From: Candidatus Vicinibacter proximus
GTDB lineage: Bacteria > Bacteroidota > Bacteroidia > Chitinophagales > Saprospiraceae
Assembly: GCA_016713905.1 (NCBI GenBank)
Contig: JADJOE010000003.1
Location: forward strand, 1,674,001 to 1,738,000
Direction of reading: 5' to 3'
Length of the DNA stretch: 64,000 nucleotides
Position numbers and translations under genes: made by a program. Within the stretch, counting starts at the first letter, position 1; each line of letters begins with the position of its first letter. The notes beneath the pieces were generated by a model. It had not been told where the DNA came from and did not search any database. It worked only from the letters and a program-made list of their open reading frames with translations. This document shows, in pieces, positions 1-9,460 of this stretch.

Positions 1-1
1 T

Positions 2-2932
2 GGAAAAATGGCTTCAAAGGAGATGATTGAAAACAACACCAATGAACATGTAATTTATTTTGAAAATGATTTGGCGAAAAATTCTGGATTTGAATGTGGC
101 GTAACCGAAAGTCATGAGTTATTTCAAAGTCTTCGAGAGCAGGCAAATGCACCTCAGGATATTTTTGAAAATAGATGCAGGACAGTAAAAATATTTTTGG
201 AGTGTGATTACAGAATGTACCAGGATAGAAATTTGCAAAAAAATCAAGTGGTTAGTTATGTTACCAGTGTTTTTAATGTTGTAAAAACTTTATATGCTAA
301 TGAATCTGTAAAATTAGAAATTTCAGATATCATGGTATGGACTACCCAAGACCCATTCCCAAAAACAACGCTTCAAAATATAATTTATGGTTATGCAGAA
401 TATCGTAAGAATAATTTTAAAGGAGATCTCGCACAACTGGTCAGCACTTATCCATCTCAGGGTGGAATCGCATTTGTGAATGGCATGTGTACAACCTACA
501 ATGGTCAAATTGGACCTCATTCCTATGCGTATATTTATAATACCTTCAATACGCTCCCGACTTATTCCTGGAGTGTGGAGGTTATGGCGCATGAACTCGG
601 GCATAACTTTGGGAGTTGGCATACACACTCGTGTGTTTGGGGCCCACAGAAAAATGCCCAAATTGATAATTGTCAAACACCGGATGTAGGTAGTTGCAAT
701 CCCGGCCCCACCCCGAATGGTGGTGGCACGATCATGAGCTATTGTCATTTGACCGGCGTGGGGATTAATTTTTCAAAAGGATTTGGACAAGAGCCCGGAG
801 ACATACTCAGAAACGCTGTCAACAACAAACCTTGCCTTACTGCCATATTTACGCCAAGTCAGAAATTAAATCTGCAAGGACCATATTTTGATGGAGACAA
901 TTTAAAAATTCAGGCTAAGCCTGTTAACGCTAATTATACTTATGATTGGTTTCATTATGATTATAAGTTGCCCGGAAAGAATGATACATTTCTCGATGTG
1001 AAATATTCCGGAATTTACAAAGCAGCTGTTTCAGACAACTGCACAGAATATGCAGCACCCGACACCATTAAGATAAATGATTTTCAGGTTAACCTGGGAT
1101 GTCCGGTGGTGAAAGGAAAAAAAGATTCCATCATGAGTCAGATCATTGTGGATGTGGACAATTTTGCAAAATCAGATACACTGATTTTTCCTTCAGGTTT
1201 ATTTGCCACCATACCTACAAAAGCGTTGGACATATTGGTAGAACTTCAAACACGAATTGCACCTAAAAACCAATCCTGGGTGCGAAGTTTTCTGACTTCT
1301 TTTCAATCACCAGCATCCGTCGGCATAACTAAAAATGACTACAGACCGGGAGAAAACACCACAGCATTTCCAAATACCCCAAGATCATTTTCTAAAATTT
1401 TAGGACGATTTGATCCGGCAGGAAGCTGGATTTTTACGCACATGGATGATCGCAATGATAATGGTATTGATGCACAAGTGACCATCAGTCTGGTTGTAAA
1501 ATGGCGGATGCCAGATACAGTATTGAATTGCTCCCTGCCAATATGTGATGGCAGTTTAAAATCATTGGACCCATTAATTCCCGGTGCATCTTATAAATGG
1601 TCCACCGGAGAAACTTCAAAAACAATTCAAGTCAATACTCCGGGAAGCTATGCCGTAACGGTGACCAAAGGAAATAAATCATCCAGTCACCAGGTAACGC
1701 TGTTTAGTAAAAATACTCAATTTACACAGTCATTCAATATTTGTGAAGGAGAAAATCTTAGGGTAGGATCTTCGAATTATAGTGTGAACGGAATTTACCT
1801 AGATTCACTTCTTGCATGGGATGGGTGTGACAGCGTTGTAACTACTGAATTAAACGTATGGCCAAAAAAAATCACCAGGGACAGCATCCAACTTTGTTAC
1901 GGTGGAGAATTTGCAGGAAAAAAGTTATTCCGCGATACTCTATTCAATAATATCCTGAGCGATGTCAATGGTTGCGACAGTATTCATCTCATCCAAATAA
2001 AAATTAGTCCTGAAATAAAAATTGACTTTACAGTAAATCCTTTATGTGAAAACCAGGGTGGCAGTATCGAAGCTGTCTCCAGTGGTGGAAACGGAAATTT
2101 TAATTACCTGTGGTCTAATCAGAGTTCTACTTCGAAAATTGAAAATCTAAAATCGGGAATTTATGAATGTGTCGTAACAGATGGCCAGGGATGCATTCAT
2201 AAAGATTCTGTAGAATTAAAAAATTATGATTCAGTTTCTGTAGCGATAATGGTGAAGGATGTAAATTGTTTTGGTGAAAAAAATGGAAACATTGAATTGC
2301 AATTGTTGTCCGGAACTGAACCTGTAAACTATCTTTGGAGCAACAGTCAGACTACAAGAGATATTGATAATCTTGCTGCCGGAGTTTATACTTTATACAT
2401 CCTGGATCAGAACGGTTGCAGATTAGAACAAACTGTAAAAGTAGGAAGTCCTGATCTCTTGTTGGCGGAATTAGTTCTTAAGCCTAGCTCCGGGTCTAAC
2501 GGAAGTGCAAAATTAAATGTAACTGGAGGAAAGGCTCCTTATGTTATACTTTGGAGTACCGGAGAAACGTCAGAGGAAATTTCCATGCTTGCTCCGGGAT
2601 CTTATTCAGTATCCGTTACAGATGCAAATGGATGCAATAGAATAGACAGTTTTGTAATCGAAAGATCAGTAGGTACTTTTAATCCACTCAAGGAAGATAT
2701 ATTTGTGGGGTTTAATGCTGGACAGAATTTCCTCATGGTGACTTCGAAGGAAGCCAACTTAAGTCAAATTGAATTATTCGATCTCAGTGGAAAATCAATC
2801 ATCCAATATAACCTCTCCACTGCAAAACAAGGTTTGTTGCCAGTTGGAAAAATACCTCCCGGAATTTACCTGGTCAAAGTTTATTTGGATTCAAAACAAA
2901 TGATATACTTTAGAAAAATAAAATCAAAGTAA
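2..2932 (+). CDS. Reprolysin-like zinc metalloprotease with T9SS sorting domain, 5' end outside the window
   Basis: Secreted zinc-dependent protease. Counting from the first in-window Met (position 8), HELGHNFGSWH (residues 195-205) is the HExxHxxGxxH zinc site of metzincins, and IMSYC (about 242-246) is the Met-turn. The protease domain is followed by Ig-like/gliding-motility SprB-type repeats (several WS(N/T)G(E/Q)T units with GxYxVxVTDxxGC, about residues 520-890). The last ~80 residues form a T9SS type A sorting domain ending in GIYLVKVYLDSK and a basic tail. The frame is open to the window edge and no signal peptide is visible after the first Met, so the signal peptide and prodomain lie upstream and the gene is partial. 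Family knowledge says export is Sec then T9SS, with surface anchoring or release. The substrate cannot be told from sequence. Confidence 0.9.
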   Translation, partial: GKMASKEMIENNTNEHVIYFENDLAKNSGFECGVTESHELFQSLREQANAPQDIFENRCRTVKIFLECDYRMYQDRNLQKNQVVSYVTSVFNVVKTLYANESVKLEISDIMVWTTQDPFPKTTLQNIIYGYAEYRKNNFKGDLAQLVSTYPSQGGIAFVNGMCTTYNGQIGPHSYAYIYNTFNTLPTYSWSVEVMAHELGHNFGSWHTHSCVWGPQKNAQIDNCQTPDVGSCNPGPTPNGGGTIMSYCHLTGVGINFSKGFGQEPGDILRNAVNNKPCLTAIFTPSQKLNLQGPYFDGDNLKIQAKPVNANYTYDWFHYDYKLPGKNDTFLDVKYSGIYKAAVSDNCTEYAAPDTIKINDFQVNLGCPVVKGKKDSIMSQIIVDVDNFAKSDTLIFPSGLFATIPTKALDILVELQTRIAPKNQSWVRSFLTSFQSPASVGITKNDYRPGENTTAFPNTPRSFSKILGRFDPAGSWIFTHMDDRNDNGIDAQVTISLVVKWRMPDTVLNCSLPICDGSLKSLDPLIPGASYKWSTGETSKTIQVNTPGSYAVTVTKGNKSSSHQVTLFSKNTQFTQSFNICEGENLRVGSSNYSVNGIYLDSLLAWDGCDSVVTTELNVWPKKITRDSIQLCYGGEFAGKKLFRDTLFNNILSDVNGCDSIHLIQIKISPEIKIDFTVNPLCENQGGSIEAVSSGGNGNFNYLWSNQSSTSKIENLKSGIYECVVTDGQGCIHKDSVELKNYDSVSVAIMVKDVNCFGEKNGNIELQLLSGTEPVNYLWSNSQTTRDIDNLAAGVYTLYILDQNGCRLEQTVKVGSPDLLLAELVLKPSSGSNGSAKLNVTGGKAPYVILWSTGETSEEISMLAPGSYSVSVTDANGCNRIDSFVIERSVGTFNPLKEDIFVGFNAGQNFLMVTSKEANLSQIELFDLSGKSIIQYNLSTAKQGLLPVGKIPPGIYLVKVYLDSKQMIYFRKIKSK

Positions 2933-3008
2933 TTATACCTCTTAATTGTTTCCATTTTTTAAATAAAAACAGCAGTTGTTATCTGCGAAACAAGATTTAA
3001 TAAGGTAT

Positions 3009-3241
3009 TTAACCCTTTTTATGCATTAGAATTTCTATTCCTAATCAAAGAATTTCAGCTTTCGCTCCTGTCTGCTTGACGCATACAGGAAGGGTTACGC
3101 CGGTAGTCGTCCAAGTCATTCACTTAATGAAATGCATTTCATTACTTTGATGGTAATCAAAAATCGTTCATTCATGAGAGCGCTTGTCTTTATTGGTCTT
3201 TAGCCTTTCAATACGAAACCCTATTGCATAATATGGGTTAA
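3009..3241 (+). repeat. MITE-like dispersed repeat, copy R1
   Basis: This non-coding element of about 233 bp is bounded by imperfect terminal inverted repeats: TTAACCC...ATGCATTAG on the left and CTATTGCATAATATGGGTTAA on the right (given in two parts in later copies). The same element recurs at 47730-47964 and 48809-49112 in the same orientation. All copies share an internal palindrome; here it is AATGAAATGCATTTCATT, at about 3127-3144. No transposase is encoded. The right end abuts the hsdS remnant. Confidence 0.75.
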
Positions 3242-3243
3242 AG

Positions 3244-3452
3244 AACTATCCCTTCGTTCTTCCACCTTTACAAGACAACAACTGATTGTTTCCAAATTAG
3301 AGAGCAAAGTGTTGGTTTGCGGTAAAATAGAAGAAACCATCAGCCAAAGTTTGATACAGACAGAGACGTTGAAGCAGAGTATTTTGCTGCAGTCGTTTGA
3401 TGGGAAGTTGGCCAAATTAGTAATAAAATTAAATAAGAAATTCCTTATTTAA
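3244..3452 (+). pseudogene. Remnant of type I restriction specificity subunit (hsdS) C-terminus
   Basis: Translating the plus strand gives PFVLPPLQ, then after a frameshift at about 3271-3274, QQLIVSKLESKVLVCGKIEE, and then SLIQTETLKQSILLQSFDGK. This is the conserved C-terminal region of HsdS (PPLxEQxxIVxKLE...LxxSILxxAFxGxL). HsdS is the DNA-recognition subunit of type I restriction-modification. Only about 65 codons remain, with one frameshift and no start, so this is a dead fragment. It begins directly after the R1 repeat, so insertion of R1 into hsdS is a likely cause of, or a step in, the decay. No hsdM or hsdR is seen in the window. Confidence 0.7.
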
Positions 3453-3502
3453 TCCTAAAGGCCTTTTAGTTAAATAAGAAGATTTATATTTAACTTTACA
3501 GC

Positions 3503-4640
3503 ATGATCAAGATAGATGGCTTTAAGTCGGGTCATTTTTCCAAAAATATTGATTTCAGCATTTTACACCTGTATCGATCAATGACAACTGGTCGTGAGAG
3601 GATAGGGAACTTACCCGGATGATCGAAAAATCAGCAATTGCCATTGGGCAATTGGATGCCTATTCCCACCTAATACCCAATATTGACCATTTTATCCGGA
3701 TGTATGTCGTCAAAGAATCAACCGTTTCATGCCGCATTGAAGGCACGCAAACCAATATGGAAGAAGCCATCTTAAGTGAATAAGATATAAATCCAGAGAG
3801 AAGAAACGATTGGCAAGAAGTAAATAAATACATCAGAGCACTTAATACCTCCATTGAGCAATTGCCTATCCTGCCGCTTTCGTCACGGTTATTGAAACAA
3901 GCCCACAACATTTTGTTGAGTGGAGTCAGGGGTGAACACAAGGTTCCTGGAGAGTTTCGAAGAAGTCAAAACTGGATTGGTGGCTCCTCTCTTAAAAGTG
4001 CCATTAATATTCCACCTATCCATAAAAAGGTGAACTCATTGATGGGGGATTTAGAAAATTTTATCCATAACGAAGATACAGGACTGACCGACCTTTTGAA
4101 AATTGCTATAGCGCATTATCAATTTGAAACCATACATCCATTCCTTGATGGAAACGGCAGAATTGGCAGAATAATGATTACCTTATATTTGGTTGAAAAA
4201 AAAATCATTCGCAACCGGTTTTATATCTATCTGATTTCTTCGAAAAAAATAAATCATACTATTATGACAATCTCACTCGTGTAAGAACACATAGCGATTT
4301 GATACGGTGGGTTAAATTTTTCTTGTCAGGCGTTATTGATACCTGTGAAAAATCCAGTCAAACGTTAAAAGATATTATTGAGTTAAAAAAGGAATGTGAA
4401 GAGAAAAGGATTTATCAATTGGGTAAGAAAGTAAAAACAGCCAAAGTATTACTTGATTATTTGTATCAGCAACCTATTGTTGATGCAGAAGAGGTAGCAA
4501 AAGTTACCGGACTGTCATTGGTTTCATCCTACAAATTAATTAACGACTTTATATCCCTAAGTCTATTAAAGGAACTTACTGGAGCTAAAAGAAATAGGCT
4601 ATTTGTATTCGAAGAATATTTTTCAATTTTCAAACGATAA
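3503..4640 (+). pseudogene. Fic/DOC family AMP-transferase pseudogene
   Basis: Fic proteins transfer AMP or related groups to target proteins. The pieces of one Fic_N + Fic + winged-helix protein can be read across three frames. MIKIDGFKSGHF starts at 3503. FTPVSINDNWS is followed by an in-frame TGA, then the SCRIEGTQTNMEEAILSE stretch by an in-frame TAA at 3780. The catalytic motif HPFLDGNGRIGR is intact at about 4135-4170. A frameshift near 4220 breaks into LYLSDFFEKNKSYYYDNLTR, and the C-terminal HTH-like part ends at 4640. With two stops and at least two frameshifts, no full-length product is possible. Fic genes of this type often sit beside hsdS in Bacteroidota type I R-M loci, which fits the neighbouring hsdS fragment. 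Confidence 0.85.
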
Positions 4641-4956
4641 CCAATAAGTTACAATACCTCTTTAATAATAATCAAATTTTGGCGTTTCTCTAATCCCTTG
4701 CGATAAGTAGGGGGTAGGATATGGATATTATTTAGAGCAACTCACCTATTTGCTTTACTAAAAATGGGGGATGAATACAACACACCACCACACTACAGAA
4801 AATTGCCTATTTCCAAAGAAAGTTATTGGGAAAGTTTGACCAACATTCGGCTTACAACTTGTGGCAACCCGCAACAATCAAAAATGAAAGCCAGTTTGTG
4901 TTTTTTTATAGCAAAGGTCAAATTCTTCAGATGACAGTTTTCCATAAGCTATTAAT
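4641..4956. other. Intergenic, no gene recognised
   Basis: This stretch holds only short open frames with no recognisable similarity. It lies between the Fic pseudogene and the terminator of the minus-strand haloperoxidase-like gene and is probably eroded island DNA. Confidence 0.4.
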
Positions 4957-4992
4957 AAAAAAAAAATCCCCGGACTGCGAACAATCCGGGGA
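4957..4992 (-). terminator. Rho-independent terminator of the haloperoxidase-like gene
   Basis: Perfect 8-bp stem TCCCCGGA/TCCGGGGA (4967-4974 and 4985-4992) with a 10-nt loop. A run of A on the plus strand (4957-4966) gives the U-tract on the minus transcript. It lies 24 bases past the stop codon at 5016. Confidence 0.85.
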
Positions 4993-5015
4993 AACTCTTA
5001 ATCAAAACCTATTTA

Positions 5016-6368
5016 TTATCTGATAGCGTTTACACCTTTTCCGATTTCTACGCCTTGTTTCTCTCCGGCTTCCAGACTAAATCTGTAATGGATACCACCA
5101 TAAAGATTTGAGGTAGAAATTTCTTCTTCCATGTGTTCAAAAGATTTGAAGGATCTTGGGGAACCATCAATATCTTTTCTAAATTCATAAGTTCTATCTG
5201 TGAATGCATAATTGTAACCAAACAATCCACCCAAAACCTCTGCACTTGCAGCAGCCAAAGCGGCAGGGCTGGAAGAGTACTCCGGTGTAGCGGTAGGATT
5301 TATCAGCGATAAAAATTCATTGTCGATATATTCACGAATGTAAGTTTCAGGTCTTACTGTATTGTATGTGTATTTAGTCTTCCAGGCCATAACTGTTGCA
5401 TCGTGCAAAGTGATACCCAACTTCATAAATGCGAAAGCACAAAAACCAAGATCTTTCTTTTCAGTGTCCAAAATCTGAGCAAGGATTGACATTAGATGTC
5501 CGGCAGGAGTTATGCTATTGTCTTGCTCATCATTCCAATATTTTACCATAATTTCTTCCTGACGGCTTAGGTTTTCAACCCTATTGCGTACTTCCAAAGC
5601 ATATGCGTAAAAGGAAGAGGTTTTATCTTCACTAAAGCTTGGTGGTGCAATCATTTCGGCTTTAATGGTGTGGTAAGCCAAGAAAGTTCTTACTTGTCCC
5701 CAATAAGGTTGAAGTGGTTTGCGAATTTTATTGGAAGTAGGAGACCAAAATCCCTGACCATTAGGCCCACTGTAATTACTTGGGTAATTATTAAGAAAAG
5801 CGTCTTCCTGATTGTCAGTTTTAGAATAACTGTAAATCGCAGATGCTTGTGCTGCACCATAAGAAATAGAAGACTCTGCAACTGTTTTGGAGACATAAGG
5901 CAAGATTGCATTTAGATGCTTGTTGTATAACTTCTCAATAGCTTCAAGACCGGCAGGGCTTGAATTTCTGTACAGCATCTTGTACAGGCGATACATGCAC
6001 TCATTAAAAGATAGTGCCCAATCCAGGTTACCAGTAGTAACTTCATGCATGGTGCCTGGAGTGAAGCCGGCAAGTTTTCCTTGCATGGATTTGTAATCTT
6101 TCATTCCGGGAACCAGAACTTCATACATGCCAAGGCCGATGTATGCAAAAGTACGGGCAGCAACCGGAACAGTGAAACCAGGAGTCTCTTTGGTTAATTC
6201 AAGAGACAGGTTAATCCATTCTGTGGAAATCTGACCTTTTTCGTTGGAAAGTTTGTTAACGAGAGCTACATCAACAGTCGCATCATCTTTAACGCAGGAG
6301 GGTAAGAAAAACAAGCATGCGAGGGAGCACACCATTAGTTTTCTTGCAGTTGAAAGAAATTGCCTCAT
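5016..6368 (-). CDS. Vanadium-haloperoxidase/PAP2-like lipoprotein
   Basis: A 450-aa protein of the PAP2/vanadium-dependent haloperoxidase superfamily, which bind vanadate or phosphate and oxidise halides or hydrolyse phosphates. The N-terminus (residues 1-25) is a lipoprotein signal ending FLPSC. The phosphate-pocket pieces are visible: WKTKYTYNTVRPETYI (Lys and Arg-Pro of motif 1) and, near the end, NLYGGIHYRFSLEAGEKQG, which has the GGIH(F/Y) His that holds vanadate. The usual middle motif PSGHS is replaced by SSSPA in YSSSPAALAAASAEVLG, so the acid-base His is missing. It may therefore be catalytically altered. It stands alone between its own terminator and a long AT-rich spacer, with no obvious partner gene. 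Family call firm; activity uncertain. Confidence 0.8.
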   Translation of the reverse strand: MRQFLSTARKLMVCSLACLFFLPSCVKDDATVDVALVNKLSNEKGQISTEWINLSLELTKETPGFTVPVAARTFAYIGLGMYEVLVPGMKDYKSMQGKLAGFTPGTMHEVTTGNLDWALSFNECMYRLYKMLYRNSSPAGLEAIEKLYNKHLNAILPYVSKTVAESSISYGAAQASAIYSYSKTDNQEDAFLNNYPSNYSGPNGQGFWSPTSNKIRKPLQPYWGQVRTFLAYHTIKAEMIAPPSFSEDKTSSFYAYALEVRNRVENLSRQEEIMVKYWNDEQDNSITPAGHLMSILAQILDTEKKDLGFCAFAFMKLGITLHDATVMAWKTKYTYNTVRPETYIREYIDNEFLSLINPTATPEYSSSPAALAAASAEVLGGLFGYNYAFTDRTYEFRKDIDGSPRSFKSFEHMEEEISTSNLYGGIHYRFSLEAGEKQGVEIGKGVNAIR

Positions 6369-6890
6369 GTTTTTTAGATTTTATAGTTTTCAAATTCAAT
6401 TAATCTAACGCTAAATCCAATAGTGGATCTTAGCAACATGATTGCGGCATCAGATCGTAACCGATCTAAAGAAACAAAGGGAAGAATACAGCACAAATAT
6501 AGATTGCCCTTTTTAATTCTCCAAATAATGTGATGTATTTTTTTGAAAAATCAGGGTTTTCCCCTAATAAATAAGGCGATAATCATATAAACATTAATAT
6601 AATGTTTTAATAGTTGATATTGTGCACTTTAAATAGTATATTTTCGTTTTATGAATGTTTTGGTACAAACGTCAAAATTTGTTTTATATATCTTTTTTTT
6701 GATTATAAAAACCTGTAATATAATTTTATACATATATCAATATACTTTAATGTATAAAATAACACAAAAGCATTTAAAATAAATTTAAATCGTTAGATAA
6801 AATCTGCCAAATAATTATGAATATGTCCTAAATCAAATATGAAATGGAACAAGTTGAGTTATTGGAAACCCAAATTGTGCTTTAATCGAT
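6369..6890. other. AT-rich spacer, no gene recognised
   Basis: About 520 bp of very AT-rich sequence (6540-6800 especially) upstream of the haloperoxidase-like gene. It must hold that gene's promoter, but I could not single out a convincing TTG/TAnnTTTG pair. No RNA fold stood out. Confidence 0.4.
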
Positions 6891-7349
6891 CTAAAGAATC
6901 ACGATCAATTTGAACTTGGTATAGCTAAAACCTGTGGCAGTATTTGCCATGATGTCTAAATCAACCGTTTGGGGTCCTACTTTATCCTTTGAATTATACC
7001 GAATCTTGATGTTGCTTCTCTGGCCTTCTTTTATTGGCAACCTAGACCAATCCAGTGTAGTGCACTCACAAGCCGTGATTAAGTCAATCTTTAAATCAGC
7101 CTTACCTGTATTTGTAAAATATATTGTCTTTTCAAGCACTTCCCCTTGACGAATAGTACCAAAATCATAAGCCATGGAATCAAATTCTATTTTGGCAAAT
7201 GCAATAACCGTATCTACAGATGTTTTAGGGGTATCTGTTGTTATCAATGACTTTTCAGTACTCTGTCCTTTAGTACTGTAACAGGAACAAAGCAATAAGC
7301 CATATAAGCAAGAAATAAGGGGGAAATATTTTAGGAATGGTTTCATCAT
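6891..7349 (-). CDS. DUF1573 domain lipoprotein
   Basis: A 152-aa lipoprotein (signal ending LLCSC at about residues 21-25) with one DUF1573 domain from about residue 50. The domain is recognised by FDSMAYDFGTIRQGEVLEKT, then FTNTGKADLKI, and by ITACECTT, the small Ig-like fold typical of Bacteroidota cell-surface proteins. DUF1573 has no proven biochemical role. The gene lies 62 bp downstream of the OmpA-like gene on the same strand, but a strong terminator between them argues for separate or attenuated transcription. Confidence 0.85.
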   Translation of the reverse strand: MMKPFLKYFPLISCLYGLLLCSCYSTKGQSTEKSLITTDTPKTSVDTVIAFAKIEFDSMAYDFGTIRQGEVLEKTIYFTNTGKADLKIDLITACECTTLDWSRLPIKEGQRSNIKIRYNSKDKVGPQTVDLDIMANTATGFSYTKFKLIVIL

Positions 7350-7351
7350 TT

Positions 7352-7386
7352 AAAAAAACACCCGGTTTAAAACGCTAAACCAGGTG
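7352..7386 (-). terminator. Rho-independent terminator after the PorP/OmpA-like operon
   Basis: Stem CACCCGGTTTA/TAAACCAGGTG (one mismatch) around a short AAACGC-type loop, with seven A on the plus strand at 7352-7358 forming the U-tract of the minus transcript. It lies 26 bp beyond the stop of the 7412 gene. Confidence 0.75.
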
Positions 7387-7411
7387 CAGGATATTTTATA
7401 TCAAAGGATAT

Positions 7412-9436
7412 TTATCTTTTCGATGCTTTACCCTTTTTGTTTAAAACTTCTTTTCTTACTTCAATGGTTGTAGGTCCTTCAAGAATCTTAAATTCTGTCC
7501 TTCGGTTGAATCTGTGTTCGTCGTCACTGCAATCTTCCCCATTGGTACAATTGTTAAGGATAACTGTTTCTCCATAACCCTTTGCCTTGATTCTTTTCCC
7601 GTCTACGCCCTTATTCACCAACCACCTTCTGGCCGAATTGGCTCTTCTCTCAGACAATTTTAAGTTATAGGTGTCATCTCCTCTGGAATCTGTATGGGAT
7701 CCGAGTTCGATCACCATGTTCGGATATTTGGTCATCAAGTCCAGGATGGCACTTAAATCCTTTTCTGCGTCTTTTAATATTTTATCGTCATCGAAATCGT
7801 AGTAAATATTGCTTAATCGAATTGGCTCATTGATGGTAATGATTTCGATATCGGACTCTGGTGGCATCATCTTAAAGAAAAATTCTTTGTTGATTACCTG
7901 GTCCTCTGTAATCCCAACGGTATTCAGTTGTATTTCCTGAGGAAAGTATCCATCTTTTGATATCACCAGTTTATAAGACCTGTCTTTATCGAGGAGATAG
8001 TTCACCTGGTTGCCTTCAGAATTTGACTTAGTCTGGATGTTTCCTTCTTTGCCCATACTCATTTCCACCAACTGGCAAGTAATGCCTTTTAGTGGTTTCT
8101 TTGCTTCTGTCTTTGCGATAGCATTTAATTCGATAACCAATTTCCGCTTGTTCACTAAATAAATATCGTCGCAACAAGTTTTGCCTTTTAAAGATTTAGA
8201 TTCAGGATCTGGCCGATTGGATACCAGAAATCCTCTTTCTCCATCTGTGCTCACCCTATAGTAGAGATCATCTGTTGAAGTATTGACAGGGGTACCCATG
8301 TTCTTTGGCTCTGACCATTCTGATCCGTTCCAATTGGATACAAATACATCAAAACCCCCGATATTCGGCCATCCTTCTGAACTGAAGTAAAGTTTACCAT
8401 CCATATAGAATGGGGTCAGATCATCAGATACCGTATTCAAACTACCGAGATTTACTGGTTCGCTGTATTGTCCTTCACCGGTCTTATTTGCATAGTATAA
8501 ATCAAATCCACCTTTTCCCCCGGGGATGTTGGCGGAGAAAAAAAGTACTTTATTCCCAAACAATTCACCTTCATAAGGATGTCTTGCCATGTAATCTCCA
8601 TTTACGCCAGTTACTTCAAGGGCAGGGCTCCAGCCGGATGCTGTTTTGGAAGATGCATAAATTTTGCTTTCATCCATATGTCCACCTTCTGAAAGCGTTC
8701 GAGTAAAAAACATGACGGTACCATCTTTGCTAAAACTCACATTCGAACAGTGGTACCCTTCCCTATTAATCAATTCTTCCAATTCGGTTCCTTTGGCATA
8801 GCCCTTTCCTTCTGAATATGCGGATTGAAAAAGTTTACTAAAATGAACTCCTCCTTCCTCTTTTGTTTCTTTGGAATTCAGCGATCCGTAATATAAATTG
8901 CCATCCGCATCTAACGCCGGACTGCTTTGGGATTCAGGATTATTTACCTGATTTCCTGCATTTTTAACAACCAGGCTTACATTTTCTTTCATATTCTCCA
9001 GCAATGCAATGCCTGCAAGTTCATTTTGCGCTATGGTAAGCAATGTGCTGTCTTGTCCGGTGGCTATGTAACTGCTGAATTCTGCAGCTGCCTCGGTGTA
9101 TTGAGCATTCATTTTCAATGTTCTTCCATAGGCTACACGCTCTTCAAAATATTTATTGCTCTTGTCTCTACTAAGTACCCTGCCGAACCAGGTAGCTGAT
9201 TTGTTGTAGTCCCGAAGTAAAAAATGAGTTTTTGCAATTTTTATGGCAAGGTCCTTTTCTTTAATTTCTTTATACGCTTTCTCGTATTGTTCGAGTGCAT
9301 TATAGTATTGGCCTTTTTCGATTTGCTCATCACCTGATTTTATCAAGGCAGCAGGCGTATTACCACTTACCGGCTGACCTATTAATCCAAATGAAGAAAC
9401 AGAAAACAATAAAAAGGAAATGAATATTTTATTCAT
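7412..9436 (-). CDS. OmpA-family protein with TPR and PD40 propeller (PorE-like, T9SS-associated)
   Basis: A 674-aa protein with a signal peptide. N-terminal TPR-like helices (about residues 30-150) precede a WD40-like/PD40 beta-propeller with repeated (Y/F)SS(E/D)G and FFSANIPGG strands (about 155-420). Then comes a small carboxypeptidase-regulatory-like domain (about 430-520) and a C-terminal OmpA peptidoglycan-binding domain (NIYYDFDDDKI, ELGSHTDSRG, RRANSARRWL, RFNRRTEFKI, about 545-660). This layout matches PorE/PG1058-type proteins, which link T9SS outer-membrane parts to peptidoglycan. It sits 24 bp downstream of a PorP/SprF protein in one operon. Which substrate this pair serves is unknown, as no large adhesin is next to it. 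Confidence 0.85.
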   Translation of the reverse strand: MNKIFISFLLFSVSSFGLIGQPVSGNTPAALIKSGDEQIEKGQYYNALEQYEKAYKEIKEKDLAIKIAKTHFLLRDYNKSATWFGRVLSRDKSNKYFEERVAYGRTLKMNAQYTEAAAEFSSYIATGQDSTLLTIAQNELAGIALLENMKENVSLVVKNAGNQVNNPESQSSPALDADGNLYYGSLNSKETKEEGGVHFSKLFQSAYSEGKGYAKGTELEELINREGYHCSNVSFSKDGTVMFFTRTLSEGGHMDESKIYASSKTASGWSPALEVTGVNGDYMARHPYEGELFGNKVLFFSANIPGGKGGFDLYYANKTGEGQYSEPVNLGSLNTVSDDLTPFYMDGKLYFSSEGWPNIGGFDVFVSNWNGSEWSEPKNMGTPVNTSTDDLYYRVSTDGERGFLVSNRPDPESKSLKGKTCCDDIYLVNKRKLVIELNAIAKTEAKKPLKGITCQLVEMSMGKEGNIQTKSNSEGNQVNYLLDKDRSYKLVISKDGYFPQEIQLNTVGITEDQVINKEFFFKMMPPESDIEIITINEPIRLSNIYYDFDDDKILKDAEKDLSAILDLMTKYPNMVIELGSHTDSRGDDTYNLKLSERRANSARRWLVNKGVDGKRIKAKGYGETVILNNCTNGEDCSDDEHRFNRRTEFKILEGPTTIEVRKEVLNKKGKASKR

Positions 9437-9460
9437 AATCGGAAAAATTCAATAGATGAT

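Noticed and set aside
4826..5023. 65-aa plus-strand ORF
   Set aside because: Overlaps the terminator of the convergent gene and resembles nothing; non-coding.
7412..9436. Antisense ORFs inside the OmpA-like gene (for example 8410-8706 and 8927-9199 plus strand)
   Set aside because: Shadows of a well-conserved coding gene; no family resemblance and no independent signals.
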